A program made the translations under genes and the position numbers. A stretch of DNA of 64,000 nt from Burkholderia gladioli. Lineage in GTDB: Bacteria; Pseudomonadota; Gammaproteobacteria; Burkholderiales; Burkholderiaceae. Shown piece by piece: positions 24,347-31,325 of the stretch. The notes below the pieces were generated by a model. It did not search any database and was not told the DNA's origin. It was given only the letters and a program-made list of their open reading frames with translations. Numbering within the stretch: the stretch's first letter is position 1; every line of letters begins with the position of its first letter. The stretch covers positions 496,001 through 560,000 of the forward strand of contig NZ_CP009323.1 of the NCBI RefSeq assembly GCF_000959725.1. The letters are read 5' to 3'.

Positions 24347-25203
24347 AGCACCACCTGCGGCGCGCCGCCGTCGTCGATATCGGGCGCCCCACCAATGCGG
24401 GCCCAATCGTCGCGAATCGCGTTCATGAACGCCTGATCCCAGTCGACGTAGCGGTAGCCCTTGGCCTTCGCGGTCGACACGAAATGCTCGAGGCGACGCT
24501 CCAGGTGTCGGTGTCCCTTCTCGGCCGCCCACTCCCGCACGCGCTCGCTGATGCCAAAGCCGTCGGGCAGCGCTGTTTTCCGCGAGGCCGCCTTGGGCTT
24601 CTTCGGCGCCTCGGATGCGTCGCCCGACTCGGCGGGCGATATCTGTTGGTTCTGGTTCTGGCTGTGGTTCTGGTTAAGGTTCTGGTTCTGGTTAGGTTCT
24701 GGATTTCGATACTGTTCCTGCGGGTCTTCGGGAACCCTATCGATACCGTTATTTTTCCCGCCGTTGACCGTATCGGAAGGGGGAGTAAGGCCGTCCAAAA
24801 AGTCTTTCGAGAGGTTCTTTCCGAACTCGCGAAGGCGATCGGCCAGGACATTCTTCACGCCACAGTCATCGGGGATCTGGGCGTACATCTTGGCGGCCGC
24901 CTTCCCGACGTTCGGATTCTCGAACGGGTTCCACTTCAGGAACTTCTCGATCACGATCCATTTCGAATCGGCATTAACCGTTACGAAACCGTTTCGAGAC
25001 AGTTCCTCAAACCCTTTCTCTAACCGTTCCGGGGTCCACCGGATATCTTCGCAGGCATAGGCTGTCGGCAATCGGAAACAGCCGAGCATGTTGGCGTGCG
25101 GGGAGGTGAGCAGGTAGACGGCCAGCATGCGGCCGTCGTCCGACAGCGCGCCGATCGTCTTGGATGTCCAAAACGAGGCGTGGATGTTGCCGTAGTTACG
25201 CAT
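24343..25203 (-). CDS. phage replication initiator (O-like), winged-helix
   Basis: A 286-residue protein whose start (RNYGNIHASFWTSKTIGALSDDGRMLAVYLLTSPHANMLG) is typical of phage replication proteins that contain a winged helix and load the helicase. A central Asn/Gln tract (QNQNLNQNHSQNQNQQ) separates it from a basic helical C-terminus (RVREWAAEKGHRHLERRLEHFV) likely to contact the helicase. The next gene is a primase-helicase, as expected for O-P type pairs. I chose the ATG at the junction with the upstream gene; GGAG is 11 nt before it. An origin inside this gene, as in lambda O, is possible but I see no clear iterons beyond the Asn/Gln codon repeat. Confidence 0.7.
   Translation of the reverse strand: MRNYGNIHASFWTSKTIGALSDDGRMLAVYLLTSPHANMLGCFRLPTAYACEDIRWTPERLEKGFEELSRNGFVTVNADSKWIVIEKFLKWNPFENPNVGKAAAKMYAQIPDDCGVKNVLADRLREFGKNLSKDFLDGLTPPSDTVNGGKNNGIDRVPEDPQEQYRNPEPNQNQNLNQNHSQNQNQQISPAESGDASEAPKKPKAASRKTALPDGFGISERVREWAAEKGHRHLERRLEHFVSTAKAKGYRYVDWDQAFMNAIRDDWARIGGAPDIDDGGAPQVVL
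24645..24702. repeat. hexamer-like GGTTCT repeat encoding the Asn/Gln tract
   Basis: Units of TTCTGG / TTCTGGT recur about nine times on the plus strand inside the replication initiator, with one TAAGG and one TAGG interruption. On the coding strand they give alternating Asn and Gln codons. Such tracts slip during replication, so length is likely to vary between relatives. It may also be a site of local DNA flexibility, though that is speculative. Confidence 0.6.
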
Positions 25204-25432
25204 TGGGGGTGTTGCTCCGGAAGCAAATGCGCGCCGCCAAGGCGCTTTCCATGCGGGCGATCTGCTCGGCGCTACGGGCACGGATCTCGGCCCGCTGCCA
25301 GTAGGCTGCGCGAACGCGGCCGCACCGACTGATCGTCGGCAGCAGCACGAGGCGGCCGAACGCCGCGATTCGCGCCTCGCGCGCCTCGTCGTCGCGAGGC
25401 GGCGGGATGGTGGGGCGAAGGCGATAGATCAT
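25196..25432 (-). CDS. small Arg-rich early phage protein, unknown function
   Basis: A 78-residue basic protein (IYRLRPTIPPPRDDEAREARIAAFGRLVLL ... AYWQRAEIRARSAEQIARMESALAARI). Start and end both overlap neighbours by a few bases (Cro-like gene upstream, initiator downstream), which supports it as a real operon member. The helical, Arg/Ala-rich composition is compatible with a CII-like or accessory regulator, but no motif confirms that. Confidence 0.5.
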   Translation of the reverse strand: MIYRLRPTIPPPRDDEAREARIAAFGRLVLLPTISRCGRVRAAYWQRAEIRARSAEQIARMESALAARICFRSNTPNA

Positions 25433-25707
25433 CGAGCCGCCCCAGCCGCCACAGGTTCGTCCACCGATGCCGTTTCACTGGAAGGGGGCACGAATTCAGG
25501 CCAGATATCCCGCCAGTCCATGGGCCGAAGGTCGCACCGAGTGACAGCCCCTCCTGTCGCCCGCTCGATACGAATGCAACGCGCAGGAGAGATCGGCGCC
25601 GTACCCGCTGCCATCTGCGAGAGGAACGAAGCCGACACACCGATTTCGTCAGCGAGCTTTGCCGCGCCGCCGCGCTCGAGCTTCGATAGGTAGGTCTTCA
25701 GGTCCAT
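25429..25707 (-). CDS. Cro-like / YdaS-type HTH regulator
   Basis: A 92-residue protein, first gene of the leftward lytic operon. Residues 1-60 are a helix-turn-helix of the YdaS/Cro type (DLKTYLSKLERGGAAKLADEIGVSASFLSQMAAGTAPISPARCIRIERATGG), with the C-terminal RPMDWRDIWPEF common to this family. It lies divergent from the repressor across a shared operator region, the classical cI/cro arrangement. I chose the ATG at 25707; the TTG ten codons earlier lies too close to the promoter. The ATG has no clear Shine-Dalgarno, so the start is moderately certain. Confidence 0.75.
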   Translation of the reverse strand: MDLKTYLSKLERGGAAKLADEIGVSASFLSQMAAGTAPISPARCIRIERATGGAVTRCDLRPMDWRDIWPEFVPPSSETASVDEPVAAGAAR

Positions 25708-25739
25708 AGTCAAGTAGAAGTTAAGTGTTCGGGCCAACA

Positions 25740-25770
25740 GAGTTTAATGAACACTAAACCTCGGCGTCAA
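25740..25770 (-). promoter_or_regulatory. leftward lytic promoter overlapped by operator O1
   Basis: On the minus strand TTGACG (25770-25765) and TAAACT (25746-25741) are 18 nt apart. The operator at 25740-25761 covers the -10 and spacer: arms GAGTTTA and TAAAC(CT) around ATGAACAC. It matches the reverse complement of the operator at 26507 at 19 of 22 positions. A related site TTAAGTGTTC lies nearby at 25721-25730, and GTTTAG-(A)6-CTAATC at 25779-25796. Binding of the repressor here would shut the lytic operon. Confidence 0.7.
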
Positions 25771-25808
25771 GCTTGCAAGTTTAGAAAAAACTAATCAAAC
25801 TCTCGCGC

Positions 25809-26471
25809 ATGGAAATCGCAGACATTCGCCGCGAGCGGCTTCGACAGTGGTTCGAAAAGCGCTCAATCCCGCCCCGTGAGAAGAGCTACTTTTCTCAGTT
25901 GATGAGCGGTTCCGCCCCCTTCGGAGAGCGGTCAGCTCGACGCCTGGAAAGGGACTACGGAATGGACCCGGGCTACCTTGACCTTCCCTTGGGCATATCG
26001 ACAGCCGACGCCTTAGCGAAGATAGCTCCGCAGGACAGCAGCATACATATCCCGCGCTTCAACACCGGGGGCGCCATGGGCGAAGGAGTAGAACTGCGTG
26101 ATCAACCTGGCGTGATCGAGACGCTGCGCGTAAGTCACGAATGGCTCGCGAAGAACCTCCGCAACTACAGCGCGGTAGAGAATCTGGCTGTGGTCACCGG
26201 TTTTGGTGATTCTATGCGCCCGCTTTTCAACTCCGGCGACCCTCTCATCGCAGACATCGGGGTGAAGATCGTGGAGTTCGACGCGATATATTTTTTCCGG
26301 GTCGGTTCGGAGGGCTTCATAAAGCGCCTTCAGAGAATTCCGACTGAGAAGGGCCTCATCATTCGCGCGAAGTCGGAAAACGCCAGCTACGATCCGTGGG
26401 ATATCACGCCCAGCATGGATTTCGAGGTCTTTGGTCGGATTCTGAAAATCTGGCGCAGCGAGGACTTCTAA
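25809..26471 (+). CDS. CI-type phage repressor with S24 peptidase domain
   Basis: A 220-residue protein. The N-terminal ~55 residues form an atypical HTH (RQWFEKRSIPPREKSYFSQLMSG...FGERSARRLERDYGM). The C-terminal half is a LexA/CI S24 domain: catalytic Ser135 in GFGDSMRPLF and Lys172 in FIKRL. The linker reads FNTGGAMGEG and lacks the usual Ala-Gly scissile pair, so self-cleavage, if any, would be at a non-standard site. No Shine-Dalgarno is visible before the ATG; a leaderless message, as for lambda cI from PRM, is possible. It is divergent from the Cro-like gene and would bind the shared operators. Confidence 0.85.
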   Translation: MEIADIRRERLRQWFEKRSIPPREKSYFSQLMSGSAPFGERSARRLERDYGMDPGYLDLPLGISTADALAKIAPQDSSIHIPRFNTGGAMGEGVELRDQPGVIETLRVSHEWLAKNLRNYSAVENLAVVTGFGDSMRPLFNSGDPLIADIGVKIVEFDAIYFFRVGSEGFIKRLQRIPTEKGLIIRAKSENASYDPWDITPSMDFEVFGRILKIWRSEDF

Positions 26472-26498
26472 GATTTTTCGCCCCGTGCCAATTTTTTC

Positions 26499-26528
26499 TT
26501 GACCTTGAGTTTAGTGTTCAATAAACTC
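26499..26528 (+). promoter_or_regulatory. rightward promoter with operator O2
   Basis: TTGACC (26499-26504) and TAAACT (26522-26527) are 17 nt apart. Operator arms GAGTTTA and TAAACTC (26507-26513 and 26522-26528) enclose GTGTTCAA, so a bound repressor would cover the spacer and -10. It sits right after the repressor gene and would drive the rightward accessory operon, beginning about 30 nt downstream. Confidence 0.7.
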
Positions 26529-26560
26529 CGATCATCGTCACACAAGACAACGAGGCAGAA

Positions 26561-26749
26561 ATGAAACTCTGGCAAATCCACTACAAGCTGTGCCGCGCTT
26601 CGGCACGCATCGCAGCACCGGTCATGCGCGCCGCCGGCTTCCGGTTCTCGAAGGCCTCGCGCGATAACCGCCTCATCAACGCCTTGATCGATCGTGTCGC
26701 CGCGAACCTGCTGGCCGACGGCATCGAACCGGGGACGCTCACTTTCTGA
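26561..26749 (+). CDS. small basic phage protein, unknown function
   Basis: A 62-residue Arg/Ala-rich protein (KLWQIHYKLCRASARIAAPVMRAAGFRFSKASRDNRLINALIDRV), mainly helical and cationic. GAGG lies 8 nt upstream of the ATG and the promoter with O2 is just before it, so this is the first gene under that promoter. It could be a small regulator or membrane-active peptide; no family recognised. Confidence 0.6.
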   Translation: MKLWQIHYKLCRASARIAAPVMRAAGFRFSKASRDNRLINALIDRVAANLLADGIEPGTLTF

Positions 26750-26784
26750 CCCACGCCGCCCAGCGCGGCTATTTCTTCACGCGA

Positions 26785-26836
26785 ATACTTCGTAGTCCGA
26801 AGTATCTAGGGGATTTTTGCGCCCGCGATTTGCGGG
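26785..26836. promoter_or_regulatory. palindrome and hairpin in the 152-nt early gap
   Basis: ATACTTCG/CGAAGTAT form perfect 8-bp arms with a 5-nt centre (26785-26805); the right half contains AGTCCGAAGTA, shared with the late promoter spacer. CCCGC/GCGGG follows (26822-26836). A third partial stem lies further on (GTGCG ... CGCAC with CGGC/GCCG), so the gap before the next gene is highly structured. Possible operator, attenuator or terminator; a T-run (five T) lies 10 nt after the palindrome. Confidence 0.45.
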
Positions 26837-26901
26837 ATTTGGAAGGTGGTGCGCGGCGGGTACCAGCCGCACGCGCACCGTACTACTTGAGGACACAGAC
26901 T

Positions 26902-27255
26902 ATGTGCAAAACGGATTCTACACTCGGGGCAGCCGAAATCAAACCAGTGGTGCAGCGCCCTTCCGACCGCATCGACCCGGCCCACGCCGCCGTTGTCGAA
27001 AGCGGCCGCGCGATCAACCTTCTGAATCACACATTCCGCGCGTTGATCGCCATGAACGCCGTGGCCAAGGTCTTGATGGCGAACGGCATCGGCAACGACT
27101 GTGGGCAGCCCATCGTCGCCGGCAACATCGAAGGCGGCCTCATCGACGCTCTCGTGTGCCTTTCCGATTATGCCGCCGGCGAGATCGAGTTTTTCGCCGA
27201 TCGCGCCCACAACGAATACGACCGCCAGAACAAGAACGAGGTGAGCCGTGGCTAA
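26902..27255 (+). CDS. phage accessory protein, unknown function
   Basis: A 117-residue protein with a mostly helical body (RAINLLNHTFRALIAMNAVAKVLMANG ... NIEGGLIDALVCLSDYAAGEIEFFADRA). The ATG with GAGG 10 nt upstream was chosen over an earlier in-frame start that lies in the structured gap. Similar helical proteins appear in other Burkholderia prophage accessory operons in my memory, without assigned roles. Its end overlaps the next gene by 8 nt. Confidence 0.6.
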   Translation: MCKTDSTLGAAEIKPVVQRPSDRIDPAHAAVVESGRAINLLNHTFRALIAMNAVAKVLMANGIGNDCGQPIVAGNIEGGLIDALVCLSDYAAGEIEFFADRAHNEYDRQNKNEVSRG

Positions 27256-27742
27256 GACCGTCACCCAGGCAACGCGTGCGGCCGCGCATGCCCCCACTCC
27301 CTTCGGGGAGCGCCTGGCCGAATGTCGCGGTCGTTCGAAGCTGAGCCAACAGGCGCTCGCAGATGCGGCTAGCGTCAGCCAGACCATGATTTCGGCTCTC
27401 GAATGCGGTCGAAATCAAATCGACTACTTCGCAATCTTCTCGCTGGCCGACGCGCTCGGCGTCGACGCGCGCTGGCTCGCTACCGGTGAGGCACCTCGGC
27501 CGAAAATCGGGGATATCGTCACGGCGAGCGTGAGCGATCCGGACAACATTGCCAAGGGCATCTATCGGCTGTGCTCGGCTTTCTTCGAGGCCGCTGCGCT
27601 GTTCGATGTGATCCATCGCGCCATCGCCGACGGCGAGGAGGAACAGGTCGATCTCATCTCGTTGACCGCGCTCGGCCGTGAACACGCCAACCTCGCCGCC
27701 CAGCGCGCCGAGAATCTGGCGAAGGAGGTGACCCGTGGTTGA
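27248..27742 (+). CDS. XRE-family HTH regulator with helical C-terminus
   Basis: A 164-residue protein. A canonical HTH lies at about residues 18-72: FGERLAECRGRSKLSQQALADAASVSQTMISALECGRNQID. The sensor-like tail has several helices (YRLCSAFFEAAALFDVIHRAIADGEEEQ). It is a second regulator besides the CI/Cro pair and might act on the shared 11-bp word at 26794 and 16365, which is inference. GTG start overlapping the previous stop. Confidence 0.8.
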   Translation: MAKTVTQATRAAAHAPTPFGERLAECRGRSKLSQQALADAASVSQTMISALECGRNQIDYFAIFSLADALGVDARWLATGEAPRPKIGDIVTASVSDPDNIAKGIYRLCSAFFEAAALFDVIHRAIADGEEEQVDLISLTALGREHANLAAQRAENLAKEVTRG

Positions 27743-28049
27743 TATCCGCTCGATCGTCACCGTCGAGAAGGAAATCGACGGCGGCTGCCACACGGCCGGC
27801 CTCAAAGTCGCCGGCGGCCAGCCCATCATCGCGGCGCCTCAGCAAGCCTGGTACCTGCTCGATATCGCGCTGAATACGCTCTGGCCGATGTCGGAAGATG
27901 AGGACAAGGTCTACGGCGCGATCGTCCCGGCTGCAACAGCGCGTGCCCTCATCCAGTCTGCCGAGGAAGCGATCGCGAACGCAGTCCGGCCCGAGGAACA
28001 GGCGGTGTTTCGCATGGAGTACCAGGCCGAGGAGAAGAACAGTGGCTGA
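27735..28049 (+). CDS. phage accessory protein, unknown function
   Basis: A 104-residue protein starting at GTG inside the previous gene's end. The N-terminal half is beta-rich (RSIVTVEKEIDGGCHTAGLKVAGGQPII), then helical (WYLLDIALNTLWPM ... ATARALIQSAEEAIANAV). A two-layer alpha-beta fold is plausible. No family recognised; coupled to both neighbours. Confidence 0.55.
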   Translation: MVDIRSIVTVEKEIDGGCHTAGLKVAGGQPIIAAPQQAWYLLDIALNTLWPMSEDEDKVYGAIVPAATARALIQSAEEAIANAVRPEEQAVFRMEYQAEEKNSG

Positions 28050-28287
28050 TAGCAAAATCACGATCGCGAGACCGACCCTCGCCTTGGCCGGCGACACGCT
28101 CGCCGCCGCATCGAAACTCTGCGACCAGCTCAATCTCCTCTTCATGATGATCGAGCGCGGAAACGATGAAGGCGACGGGGGCGACGTGCAGCTTCTCGCG
28201 CAAATCGGCCGCACGCTCACCAGCAACGGCTACAACAACTTCGGAATGATCGCAGACCAAATCCGGGAGGGCGGCGCAAATGGCTAA
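28042..28287 (+). CDS. small phage accessory protein, unknown function
   Basis: An 81-residue helical protein (ADSKITIARPTLALAGDTLAAASKLCDQLNLLFMMIERG ... QLLAQIGRTLTSNGYNNF). GTG start with GAGGAG upstream, inside the end of the previous gene; a longer frame without a ribosome-binding site was rejected. The amphipathic helices suggest an oligomer. No function assigned. Confidence 0.55.
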   Translation: MADSKITIARPTLALAGDTLAAASKLCDQLNLLFMMIERGNDEGDGGDVQLLAQIGRTLTSNGYNNFGMIADQIREGGANG

Positions 28288-28636
28288 ATCACCGTCCACG
28301 ATCGGCGGCGTTATCGCAGCGCTCAGCGACTGCATCGACTTCAGCACGCTTTCCGATGAAGACCTGGCCCAGCTGGCAAACGCAACGACTGCCGCAACCA
28401 CCGCCGCCGAAGAACTTGCCGAGGTAGTTGAGGGAATCGGCTGTCTCATCGCGGAGGATATCGCCGAAGGCACCAGCGGAGCACTCCAGGACTCCTCTAC
28501 TCCGCACTTACTCTGGTTCATTTCCCGGCAGGTCGCGGAAATCGCGATCGTCAACAAAGTGGGAAGTGACGCGGCGTTTTTCATCAAATCGCGTCGAAGC
28601 GCCACAGAAAGCGCCGGAGGGACGAAGCATGGCTAA
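28280..28636 (+). CDS. phage accessory protein, unknown function
   Basis: A 118-residue Ala-rich helical protein (KSPSTIGGVIAALSDCIDFSTLSDEDLAQLANATTAATTAAEELAEVVEGIG) with a short basic end. It overlaps both neighbours by 8 nt. Its composition parallels the preceding protein (Ala/Thr helices), but I do not see convincing homology between the two. Confidence 0.5.
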   Translation: MAKSPSTIGGVIAALSDCIDFSTLSDEDLAQLANATTAATTAAEELAEVVEGIGCLIAEDIAEGTSGALQDSSTPHLLWFISRQVAEIAIVNKVGSDAAFFIKSRRSATESAGGTKHG

Positions 28637-28940
28637 GCGAAACGCTAAGCGCATCCTCGCCCCTGAATACCGCGCCAGCGCCGAGGCTTTCGTGAAACTC
28701 CTGGCCGACCTGGGTTCGGTACATCCCGACTGCATCTACTTCTTCCACGTCTCGGCCGCGCTGCTGTCGGCCGTCGAGGGCAAGTCCAAGGAATGGATCA
28801 GCGGCTTCTATGACGCCCTGGGGCTGCTCATCGAGGAGTCTGGCGTTCGCGGTACCACCTGGAGCCCGATGCGGGATCTGGAAGACCCGGACTGGTGGTA
28901 CGAGGAAGACCCGGCAGGGGGCAGCGATGCTCAAGCGTGA
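28629..28940 (+). CDS. phage accessory protein, first of a paralogous pair
   Basis: A 103-residue protein. The N-terminal motif LAPEYRASAEAFVKLLADLG recurs in the next gene as LSPEYRAGVEAFMTIARRLD, so the two are probably tandem paralogs. Strong GGAGG upstream of the ATG fixes the start. The acidic C-terminus (DLEDPDWWYEEDPAGG) is distinctive. Function unknown. Confidence 0.6.
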   Translation: MAKRNAKRILAPEYRASAEAFVKLLADLGSVHPDCIYFFHVSAALLSAVEGKSKEWISGFYDALGLLIEESGVRGTTWSPMRDLEDPDWWYEEDPAGGSDAQA

Positions 28941-29253
28941 ACTGTCGCCCGAATACCGCGCTGGCGTCGAGGCCTTCATGACCATCGCGCGCCGCCTCGA
29001 CGCCGACAACATCGGCCCGGGCACCCGCCACCACGCGCGCCCGGGCCCTCCCCTCACCGTCCAAGACGTCTCCTGCTTGATCGAAACCGCATCCGCACAG
29101 CTCTCGCTCCCTGAGCGCGAGGGTTTCGTCGACGCGATCTCCCTTTTTCTTCGATCGGTGATCACGGGGTTGGGTACGCCGGTCATCGGGAAATGGGATG
29201 CCGCCACCGAACTTGAATACCCCGAGGGAATGCCCCGTGACGATGAAGACTGA
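28927..29253 (+). CDS. phage accessory protein, second of a paralogous pair
   Basis: A 108-residue protein sharing the PEYRA...EAF start motif with its upstream neighbour, with a different middle and an acidic end (AATELEYPEGMPRDDED). ATG overlaps the previous gene by 14 nt. Divergence after the first ~25 residues suggests an old duplication with different partners or targets. Confidence 0.55.
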   Translation: MLKRELSPEYRAGVEAFMTIARRLDADNIGPGTRHHARPGPPLTVQDVSCLIETASAQLSLPEREGFVDAISLFLRSVITGLGTPVIGKWDAATELEYPEGMPRDDED

Positions 29254-29785
29254 ACCCCGGAAAAGTGCCGCCGATCGCGAAGTGGATCTCGAAATCAGTT
29301 TCGAGCACTTCCACGGCCTCATGCAGCTGCCGCGGATCGTGCAAATCGGCGAGACCATTTACCCCGTCGATGCGCATCTGGAGACGATCGTTACCGGATG
29401 GTGCGCCGTGTTCGTCGGCTATTCGGCCGGCCTCATGGGCTATGCCGATTTCAAGCTGCCCGCGCAATGGAGCGTGCAGCGCCAGGTGGCCGGCCCGGCG
29501 CAGCTGCGCGACGCGCGCGATCGGGTGCGGGCCTGGATCGTCGAGCGCGGCTATCGCACCGAGCCGAAACTCGTGCTGCTGCCGAGGATATACCTCACGC
29601 TCGAGGCCGACGACGAGGACGGTATCCGCGTCGCTATCGTCGATCGGGCTTCGGGGAACCGCATGCGCGTCTCGCCCTGGCTCGCCTCGGACGACATCCG
29701 TTCGATCGACCGCTACCGCGCCGAGCAAGCGGCCTGGTTGAGCGAGATCCGCCCGCGCGCCGCCGATCCCTTCGCCTACTGGTGA
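29237..29785 (+). CDS. phage accessory protein, unknown function
   Basis: A 182-residue alpha/beta protein (EISFEHFHGLMQLPRIVQIGETIYPVDAHLETIV ... PKLVLLPRIYLTLEADDEDGIRVAIVDRASG). The GTG start has GAGGGA 7 nt upstream and overlaps the previous gene; an ATG two codons later is possible. Several beta-strands separated by short loops suggest a compact binding domain. No family recognised. Confidence 0.55.
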   Translation: MTMKTEPRKSAADREVDLEISFEHFHGLMQLPRIVQIGETIYPVDAHLETIVTGWCAVFVGYSAGLMGYADFKLPAQWSVQRQVAGPAQLRDARDRVRAWIVERGYRTEPKLVLLPRIYLTLEADDEDGIRVAIVDRASGNRMRVSPWLASDDIRSIDRYRAEQAAWLSEIRPRAADPFAYW

Positions 29786-29789
29786 ACCC

Positions 29790-29897
29790 ATGCGAACCGT
29801 TCTCAAGCGGTTGGTGATGGCCGCCTACAACCACGGCATCATCAACCGCCGCTTCACCGCCAAGCTGTTCCGACTCTTCAACCTCAGGAGCTTCTAA
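29790..29897 (+). CDS. 35-residue basic peptide gene
   Basis: A short frame, MRTVLKRLVMAAYNHGIINRR..., net strongly cationic and amphipathic, starting 4 nt after the upstream stop and ending 2 nt before the next ATG. It fills the gap exactly, which argues that it is translated. The ribosome-binding site is weak (GGTGA), so it may rely on coupling. A short cationic helix could act at the membrane or on nucleic acid; unknown. Confidence 0.5.
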   Translation: MRTVLKRLVMAAYNHGIINRRFTAKLFRLFNLRSF

Positions 29898-29899
29898 CC

Positions 29900-30382
29900 A
29901 TGCTGACCATCGAAATTTCGGGCGATACCATTCGCCTGACTTCCAACTCGCATAACCAGGCCGAATCCACGCGCACCGTTGTTTCCGGCCCCGCCGTGAG
30001 CACGGAGACGTTCTTCGAACTCGGCGAGGTCGCCACCGACGCTCACGGCGACAGCATCGGCATCTACGCCGGCATCATGCGCGGCATGGGCGACGCGACC
30101 GACTACCACCTGTTCCTCGTCGACGGCGACACCAAGCTCGCCTGGAAACATGCGATGGCGTGGGGTGCCCAAGCTGGCGACTCGCTGCCCCGCCGACGCG
30201 AGCAGTCGCTGCTCTTCGCCAACTTGCCCGAGCACTTCGCGAAGGAGCCGTACTGGTCTTGCGAGGAGTCCGAGTCGAATTCCGGCTGGGCGTGGTGCCA
30301 GTACTTCGGCAACGGCAGCCAGGGCAGCTACCGCCAGGACAACGAGTTCCGGGCCCGGGCCGTCCGCAGATTGTTCATTTAG
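29900..30382 (+). CDS. phage accessory protein, unknown function
   Basis: A 160-residue protein, N-terminal beta-rich (LTIEISGDTIRLTSNSHNQAESTRTVVSGPAV), a middle with IYAGIMRGMGDATDYHLFLVDGDTKLAW, and a Trp/Cys-rich C-terminus (PYWSCEESESNSGWAWCQYFGNG). AGGAG lies 9 nt before the ATG. No family recognised. The two Cys near the end are spaced too far for a simple zinc knuckle. Confidence 0.55.
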   Translation: MLTIEISGDTIRLTSNSHNQAESTRTVVSGPAVSTETFFELGEVATDAHGDSIGIYAGIMRGMGDATDYHLFLVDGDTKLAWKHAMAWGAQAGDSLPRRREQSLLFANLPEHFAKEPYWSCEESESNSGWAWCQYFGNGSQGSYRQDNEFRARAVRRLFI

Positions 30383-30444
30383 TTTCGATCATTTCCAACA
30401 GGCATCACTCCCGGCCGACGGCCTAACCAACACGGAGTTTCACC

Positions 30445-31323
30445 ATGGGTCAAATCATCGCAATCGCGCTGCTCGCGGCGCTTGTATCCTTCGCAGTCCG
30501 TATCGTCCCGGTTATCGTTCGCGCGCCGTGGCAACCGAAGCCGCTCATCTGGGCCGGCGCCGGCGCGGTCGTGTTCGTCCTTGGCATTCTCTTCGCGTGC
30601 TTCACGCAGGTGGCGCAGTCGCATATCGGCATCGTGACCACCTTCGGGAAGATCCAGGCTGACACGCTCGGCGAGGGGCCGCACCTGGTCGCGCCGGTAT
30701 CGCAGGTCCATGAGGTTTTCGTCGGGACCGACGTTGCGCGCGTCGATAAGGCGCAGGCCGCATCGAAGGATCTGCAGTCCGTCCACACGGACCTGACCAT
30801 GAACTACCGCGTCGACCCGTCCAAGGCCCGCGCGCTGTTCGCTATGGCGCCGTCGCTCGAGTACGAGAGCGCCTACGTCCAGCCGGCCATGCAGGAGGTA
30901 TTCAAGGCCGTCGTCTCGCGCTACACCGCCGAGGAGCTGGTGACGAAGCGGGCCTTGGTGTCGACTGACATCCAGAACGCCCTCATCGCGAAGCTGACCG
31001 GCTACGGCTTCATCGTGCGCGACATCAACATCACCGGCTTCGCCTTCAGCAAGGCATTCGACGACGCGATCGAGGCAAAGGTGACGGCCAGCCAGAAGGC
31101 CGAGCAAGCCGAGCGCGACCTGCAGCGCGTCAAGTACGAGGCCGACCAGAAGATCGCGGCCGCCCGCGGCGAGGCCGAGGCGATCGCCATCCAGGCGACT
31201 GCCATCAAGACCAACGGTGGTGAGGAATATCTGCGCCTGCAGGCCATCAACCATTGGGACGGCAAGCTTCCCGTCTATCTCGCGCCCGGCGCGCCGATGC
31301 CCTTCATCAACGCAGGGCACTGA
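30445..31323 (+). CDS. phage-encoded SPFH / prohibitin-like membrane protein
   Basis: A 292-residue protein. Two hydrophobic segments at residues about 4-25 and 33-53 anchor it. A Band-7/SPFH domain runs from about 58 to 205 (VAQSHIGIVTTFGKIQADTLGEGPHLVAPV ... LTMNYRVDPSKARALF ... FIVRDINITGFAFSKAFDDAIEAK). A coiled coil follows (ASQKAEQAERDLQRVKYEADQKIAAARGEAEAIAI) with the conserved end LRLQAINHWDGKLPVYL. Host SPFH proteins HflK and HflC control FtsH, which in lambda sets the lysis-lysogeny choice; a similar influence, or superinfection effects at the membrane, is inference. The identification is strong. Confidence 0.85.
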   Translation: MGQIIAIALLAALVSFAVRIVPVIVRAPWQPKPLIWAGAGAVVFVLGILFACFTQVAQSHIGIVTTFGKIQADTLGEGPHLVAPVSQVHEVFVGTDVARVDKAQAASKDLQSVHTDLTMNYRVDPSKARALFAMAPSLEYESAYVQPAMQEVFKAVVSRYTAEELVTKRALVSTDIQNALIAKLTGYGFIVRDINITGFAFSKAFDDAIEAKVTASQKAEQAERDLQRVKYEADQKIAAARGEAEAIAIQATAIKTNGGEEYLRLQAINHWDGKLPVYLAPGAPMPFINAGH

Positions 31324-31325
31324 TC

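Noticed and set aside
24645..24702. Repeats that resemble a short CRISPR array
   Set aside because: Units are hexamers without spacers and encode an in-frame Asn/Gln tract. No CRISPR array or cas gene was seen in the window.
29237..29253. ATG at 29243 as start of the 182-residue accessory protein
   Set aside because: The GTG at 29237 has better spacing to GAGGGA; the difference is two residues and remains uncertain.
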